Part shown: positions 59,101-64,000 of the stretch, in pieces | Numbering within the stretch: position 1 is the stretch's first letter | Layout of the letters: every line of letters starts with the position of its first letter | DNA from: Tetracentron sinense | Taxonomy: Eukaryota > Streptophyta > Magnoliopsida > Trochodendrales > Trochodendraceae | NCBI GenBank assembly: GCA_015143295.1 | Contig: CM026571.1 | Span: 33,384,505-33,448,504, forward strand | DNA: 64,000 nucleotides | Reading direction: 5' to 3' | Position numbers and translations under genes: made by a program | The notes under the pieces: generated by a model | What the model was told of the DNA's origin: nothing | The model's database searches: none | The model's input: only the letters and a program-made list of their open reading frames with translations

Positions 59101-59461
59101 GAAGGGAAAGCTCAGTCCTAGGTACGTGGGACCATTTGAGATCGTCACAAGGGTTGGTGAGGTTGCTTACAGGGAAGCACTACCGCCTCACATAGCAGCG
59201 GTCCATAATGTATTTCACGTCTCTATGCTTAGAAAATACATTTCGGATCCGTCTCACGTCATCGCTCTTAATCCTGTTGAGATTCGAGAGGATCTTACGT
59301 TGGTTGAGCAACCAGTTTAGATTCTGGATCGTCGAGATCAAGTGTTGCGAACCAAGACTATCCTATTAGTCCTAGTGAAGTGGCAGCATCATTCCAAGGA
59401 AGAGCCTACATGGGAGCGAGAAGCGGAAGTGAAGGAAAAGTACCCTCACTTGTTTGAGTAG
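56150..59461 (+). pseudogene. pol: pol of element 3 (nearly intact polyprotein)
   Basis: Replication polyprotein of about 1100 codons. Protease [10 protein letters not shown] (about 56190); RT with [19 protein letters not shown] and the catalytic FVDDILVYS (about 57147); RNase H with [15 protein letters not shown] (about 57588) but lacking eight codons (IWRHYLYG in element 2) after FALK; integrase with H-H-C-C zinc site (about 58213-58340), [15 protein letters not shown] and TERVNQ for the D-D-E triad; GPY/F-like module; chromodomain-like LVKWQHHSKEEPTWERE. Breaks: TAG 58825-58827 and TAG 59318-59320 (both from CAG), and a one-base insertion near 59011. ORF 56155-58827 alone is 890 codons. 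Confidence 0.93.
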
Positions 59462-59540
59462 TTTTCTTTGTTAGTTTTGTGTGTATTTTGTTCTTGTTAT
59501 GTTTTTGGCATCGTTCTAATTTCGAGGACAAAATTCTTGT

Positions 59541-59553
59541 AAGGGGGGAGGGA
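59541..59553 (+). promoter_or_regulatory. Polypurine tract of element 3
   Basis: AAGGGGGGAGGGA directly before the 3' LTR; TTTCGAGGACAAAAT just upstream. Confidence 0.9.
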
Positions 59554-61431
59554 TGTAGAGCCCCGAAATTTCATTTCGCTAAGAATGAATAGTGTGTGAA
59601 TAGTGCCCAAGTGTGGTTTTGTACACTTATGAGTCTTATGTTAATATATGTGTGTTTGGAATTATGGCGTATATGTTTTAATGGGTCTATATGTCCTTAG
59701 GGAATGTGTTGAAAAGCATAAAAGAGTGTTGGAAGTGCATTGGGGAAGATTCGAGTGGCGTAAACAAGGTTTTTCAGCAAAACAGGGGTCGACCGATCGC
59801 TCGGTCATTACCTGCGATTGATCGGTCAACTACCGATCGCTCGATAGCTGTCGTACGGTTAACTTTTTTGTATGGGGAAAAATTCCAGAGAGTGTGTTTT
59901 TGACCGATCTCTCGGTCATAACACCGATCGACCGGTAAGTCACCGATCGCTCGGTCCATACCACCGATCGATCGGTCATACGCAGATTTTCTTCATTAAG
60001 GGTGTTTAAGACTTTAACCATCACCCTTTGCCTATAAAAGGGCTGGGTTCGTGCCTTAGGGTTTCACAAACCCTTTGTGCATTGTTTTTGAGGGATTTGA
60101 GAGGAGAAGGAGGAGAGGACCTTGGTGATCATTCAAGCTTGTGGAAGATCAAGTTCTTCCTTTCCATTTGGTGTTTTCCAACCAAGAACTCACTGTTCTT
60201 GCTTGTTCCAGCCATTGGGAGTCAAACTCATTGATTTCTCTAAGGTAGATACACTCTACTACAATCTTGCAATCCTACTAGTTACTAATTATGATTCTTC
60301 TTATCTATGCCCTATCTATATGTATTGATTTTATGTATGAAAAGGTGTGATTATATACATGGATGAAGGGTACTATTATGGTGCACTCTAAGTGTTTGAT
60401 AAAATACCTCTAAGGGATTCTATGCCTAAATATGATGATTTCTCTTATTAAGTGCATATGCTCGCATGTCTCGCATGAACCGATGGTTTCCATGGATTTC
60501 TTAAAGTGCAAACAAAGGTTTTTCACGAAAAGACGAATAATGAATGATTCTAAGTAACTCTATGATTTCTCTAAGATCGTTTCACAAGCTCTAAGGATCA
60601 TACCATGCTCACAAGGAAACTCTATGATAATGCTCTAAGATCGTCTCACAAGCTCCATGGATCACAATGAAATGCTCTAAGATCTCTAAGGTTATGCTCT
60701 ATGGAAATGCTCTACGGTATCGCTCTATGCTCTATGTCTCTACGGATCATAATGACTCTAAGTAACTCCATGAACTCACAAGAACTCATAAGGCTATGAT
60801 TATCGATTGACTCACACGGTTACAGTTTTGGTTTCGAATATTATCTCACATATGTTTTCACGGTTTTCATGTTTTAAGGATTTTACGGATTTCATTCTCC
60901 ATGTCTTGTATGCTCCATGCCTAACCGTTTTATTGTTATTAGTTTGTATACACTGAGTATTCCATGCTCAGTCGATATTGTTATAATCGGCAGGTGCTCG
61001 GGTTCCATTCGATTTGTGTGGCGAAGAACCTTGGGTCGAGGAAGAGTACCGTGACCCGGAGCCTTCCATGGATCACTATCATGACGATGGTGCTTTAGAT
61101 AGGAGTCGTGACTTCGATTTCTGTTGATCGACCGACTTAGAACTTGTGTCATTTTGTTATGTGAGTGTGGGGTTTGTCCACTCCACTTTTGGGTTTCTCA
61201 CACATGTATACTTGTTGGCTCTTACTTGAGCCAAGTTATAGGAGTATTCATTTTGCTTCTGCTATGTTTAGTATTTTATTTTCCGCTGTGCATTGTATTT
61301 CATTTCCGCTATGTATATTCAGGTACTCTGACAGGTTTCCACGTGTGCCTTATGTATCATACTGGAGGTATGATACAGCGGTCATGAGTCAAAGTATCCT
61401 TAACTCCTAGGGGGTATTTTGGGTCGCGACA
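59554..61431 (+). repeat. 3' LTR of element 3
   Basis: 1878 bp, same landmarks as the 5' LTR, including TATAAAAG at 60033-60040, donor-like AAG|GTAGAT at 60244/60245, stem-loop at 60953-60971 and the short open segment with its stop at 61125-61127. Confidence 0.96.
60996..61127 (+). other. LTR-borne short open segment (PWVEEEY peptide), element 3 3' LTR
   Basis: 132 nt with no internal stop: GEEPWVEEEYRDPEPS, then DRSRDFDFC and TGA. This is the undamaged copy of the element 3 version. Function unknown. Confidence 0.5.
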
Positions 61432-61532
61432 TCTCTAGATTTTTGAAAAAGAGCTCTGGAGGTGCACTTTAGCCAACTAAAAAATTTAGGTGCATGTTAA
61501 CAAGATCTCCTTCACGTTTTTGCTAGGGTTGA

Positions 61533-63540
61533 ATGGAAAACCCTAAGGTGGCTGCCGGTGGGGAGGGTAGCTCCTCCTCCAAGCCGCCGGACCCTCCTCC
61601 CTCTTATGCTGATATTCTTGCTAAAAATTCTTCTATTACTTCTCATTCTCCTTATCCTTTGATCCTCATTAAAAAACCTAGTTCTTATCAAGGCGAACCA
61701 GCGATTTTTTTCTCCGAAGAAGAGTCCTCCATGCTTGCTACTCCTCTTCAATTAGCACTGATTGCAAAATGCTCTTATAGCCGGCCTTCATTGGATGCTA
61801 TCAAGACACATATGAAAAAAACTGAAGGTCTTTGCTTAGCTTTCACAGTGGTACTTAGATTTGCATCGAAAGAAGATTTCCTTATGGTTTGGATCAAAGA
61901 AGCTATATACATCAATGGATATCTCTTTCGGTTTTTTAAATGGACTCCCTCCTTCTTATCGGGGATGGAACTATCCATAGTTCCGGTATGGGTAAGCTTT
62001 CTGAATCTTCCCCTTCATTTGTTTAATGATTCAGCTCTTACATCCATTGGTACCATTCTCGGTAAGGTCTTAAAGCTTGATGGAGCAACAAAATCTATTT
62101 CTAGGCCGAGTGTTGCTAGAGTGTGCATTGAAATTAATCTCCTCAAACATAATCCAGATTGGTTCTGGCTAGGTTTAGGGGATCACGGAAGATGGAAATC
62201 CATAGAATATGAGAAGAAATTTCGATATTGTGTAAGGTGTAAAAAGCTTGGTCACGATGTTCAATCTTGTTCGATGGGTAGATCTAAAACCAAAAATACA
62301 GCACCTATGGAAGAAGAGGAAGGTCCCTCAAAGAATACTACTAAACAGTGGGTGGTAAAAAATGCTAATTCGGAAGAGCCATCCCAAATAACACATCCTT
62401 TTCTGATCTCGTCTAAGGATCCCACTCCAGTACTCATGCTAAATTCGGATCGTGAAGAGATGGAAGTTTCTAATTCTTCATTACAAAAAGCAACAAAGGC
62501 AATCAATCTGAATGATCCAAGATCATCTAATGCAGATCCTTTTATTCCAAATCAGAAGGATAATACAGAATAGCCAAGGAATCAAACGAAGCAATGGGTG
62601 ATAAAGAGTTTTGGTTCGGTGGAAACTAACCATGCTGTTACTAATTTTCTGTTACAATCTCCTGTGGCTAATGGTCCAAATCTTATGCAAGCTGATGAAG
62701 AGATGGGCTTATCATTTGCTGATCCCGATCTTACTATCTTAAACCCAGCAATAGGAAATTTGAAGGAGCTTAATGCAAGATTTATACAGGCGATAGGGAG
62801 AAAGGTATGGATAGAAACCCAGTTTTAAAAACTCCTATTACAATTGATGATGTTGGTAACAATACAGGTATGGTTTTCCATAATAATTTTTCTGAATCTC
62901 AACTAGGAAATTTTGATCATTCTACTTTAACAAATCATAGGATATCCGAAATGCATTATTATGATAAATCCATTGACTTAGATGAGATTGAAACTAAATC
63001 TGACGAAGGGAAAATTTCTGCTCACTTGGAGGACAATGATATTCTAAAAAATAGTCCTCCCATTATTCAACCTATAGACGAGTTCCATGGTTATAAAACT
63101 GATTTAAATTTCTCAAACTCTTTGCCTTCTACTGTTTTTACAGAATTTAGTTTTAACAATAATACTAAGTTTAATTGACATTTCCATAATTCTAAACAAT
63201 ATCATATGTGGAAGAAATTAATTATAACTTTAGAGGATTCTCCAAATCCCAAAAAAAAAACTCAACATTGGTAATATTTTATGGGAGAACTCTCAAACTT
63301 GGGAATACCATGATGATTTTGAACCTTGTTTGCTAAATGATATTGATTTATTCAAAGAAGATGCGAAAAAATTCTCTCTAAGATTACTAAAGTCTGAAAT
63401 TTTTTAAAAATTTCCTTCATGAGGATATGAAGACTAAATCAAAAAAACCTAAAACTGTGATTTCAACTGGTAGAATGACTCGATCTAGAACTGCGGTTCG
63501 ATCTTTGGTTTCGGAGTCAAATAAATTTATTAATGAATAA
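61533..63540 (+). pseudogene. ORF1 of an L1-type LINE (broken)
   Basis: Nucleic-acid-binding protein of the LINE. The ATG at 61533 opens MENPKVAAGGEGSSS; a DUF4283-like region follows (KTHMKKTEGLCLAF, YLFRFFKWTPSF, PVWVSFLNLPLHLF) and a CCHC knuckle C-V-R-C-K-K-L-G-H-D-V-Q-S-C at about 62232-62273. TAG at 62571-62573 ends the first 346 codons; the same frame continues to TAA 62826-62828, then the reading moves to the next frame (62807-63178, Asn/Asp-rich). The last part reads SKKPKTVISTGRMTRSRT and ends NKFINE-TAA at 63538-63540, overlapping ORF2. The 100 bp before the ATG (61437-61532) would be 5' UTR. Confidence 0.85.
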
Positions 63541-64000
63541 TTTTCTCCTGTGGAATATCCGTGGTATTGGTAATTAGCTTCTAAGTCTAGATTGAAACAA
63601 CTTATATCTTCTAATCATATCATCCTATTTGCTATTATGGAACCAAAAAAGAACTATGATACTTTGCATGAAACTTGCTCTTTTATTGATATGGATAACC
63701 ATTTGGACTCTCATCTTTCTCATCCTAAGATATGGCTTTTTTGGAAAAGCTATATACAAGTTTCTTTTATCTCTTCTTCTAAACAAATGATTGTTGTTGA
63801 TGTATATTCTCATTCTATTTCTCCCATCAGATGCGCTTTTATATATGCTAAATGCACTAGCAGCAATCGTCTCTCTTTATGGATGGATCTTTGTAATTGC
63901 TTTTCCTTCTATGCAGGCCCCTTTTTTATTGGAGGTGATTTCAATGTTATTGCTAGATCTGATGAAAAACTGGGAGGGAGGGATGTTAATATTGATTCTC
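63533..64000 (+). pseudogene. ORF2 of the L1-type LINE, endonuclease part (runs off the window)
   Basis: Starts ATG 63533 with NNFLLWNIRGIGN, the first motif of the APE-type endonuclease. A one-base loss near 63574 shifts the frame; from 63577 it is open to the window end, with AIMEPKK, IVVDVYSHS and FFIGGDFNVIARSDEKLGG, the metal-binding and catalytic motifs of plant LINE endonucleases. The reverse transcriptase should follow beyond 64000. Confidence 0.85.

Larger units (their letters stand above)
52554..61431 (+). mobile_element. Ty3/gypsy chromovirus element 3 (Tekay-like), young but inactivated
   Basis: 8878 bp, duplication TCTCT at 52549-52553 and 61432-61436. LTRs are nearly identical: by eye I count about 19 substitutions and one indel in 1.88 kb. 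The whole polyprotein is readable with three nonsense codons, one single-base insertion and one in-frame deletion. It inserted just 5' of the L1-type LINE. Domain order and C-terminal tail mark it as a chromovirus. Confidence 0.96.

Overview
This is a transposon-rich plant nuclear window, probably from an angiosperm with a large genome (no species call is justified). The evidence is full-length Ty3/gypsy chromoviruses with tRNA-iMet primer sites, LTRs of 1.9-2.5 kb, Helitrons, hAT and CACTA pieces, an L1-type LINE, and a single recognisable host gene with plant-style introns. No rRNA, tRNA, CRISPR or bacterial-type genes were seen.

Layout. 1-6107: 3' part of a minus-strand LTR element whose interior has no coding capacity (LTR 3927-6107, primer site 3914-3925). 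6112-17683: a minus-strand copia-like solo LTR, split by chromovirus element 1 (7487-17505, target duplication TCATC). 17684-18535: unassigned spacer and a hairpin MITE. 18536-23444: a solo LTR (duplication GTGTT) that holds a second solo LTR (19975-22510, duplication CTTTT). 23445-25814: Helitron end, foldback repeats, AT microsatellites. 25815-30145: a three-exon long-chain alcohol oxidase (FAO-type GMC oxidoreductase), the only host gene. 30146-32822: LINE-like tail, LTR fragment, CACTA end. 32823-44152: chromovirus element 2 (duplication AAAAC), with a 1501-bp copia-like solo LTR (41862-43362, duplication AAGAA) inside its 3' LTR. 44153-47286: remnant of a minus-strand gypsy element with a TGGCGCC primer site, and a hAT-like element. 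47287-52553: foldback repeats, a hAT-like MITE and a train of Helitron ends. 52554-61431: chromovirus element 3 (duplication TCTCT), the youngest, with LTRs about 1% different. 61432-64000: 5' part of an L1-type LINE running off the window.

The three chromoviruses share the order gag (CCHC knuckle), protease, reverse transcriptase, RNase H, integrase and a C-terminal chromodomain-like tail, which suggests the Tekay/Del group. All are broken by stops and frameshifts.

The most interesting signals are in these elements. (1) Four different LTR families carry, at the same place near the LTR 3' end, a short open segment of 129-132 nt ending in a stop codon, with a shared P-W-x-E-E-E-Y peptide, preceded by TCGGYAG|G and by a stem-loop whose arms covary between families. 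(2) The same LTRs have a splice-donor-like AAG|GT downstream of the promoter. (3) All three gag-pol genes are interrupted at the identical codon by a 135-140 nt GT...AG sequence with in-frame stops; removing it joins gag to protease in frame. (4) Short palindromes cluster just upstream of the LTR promoters.
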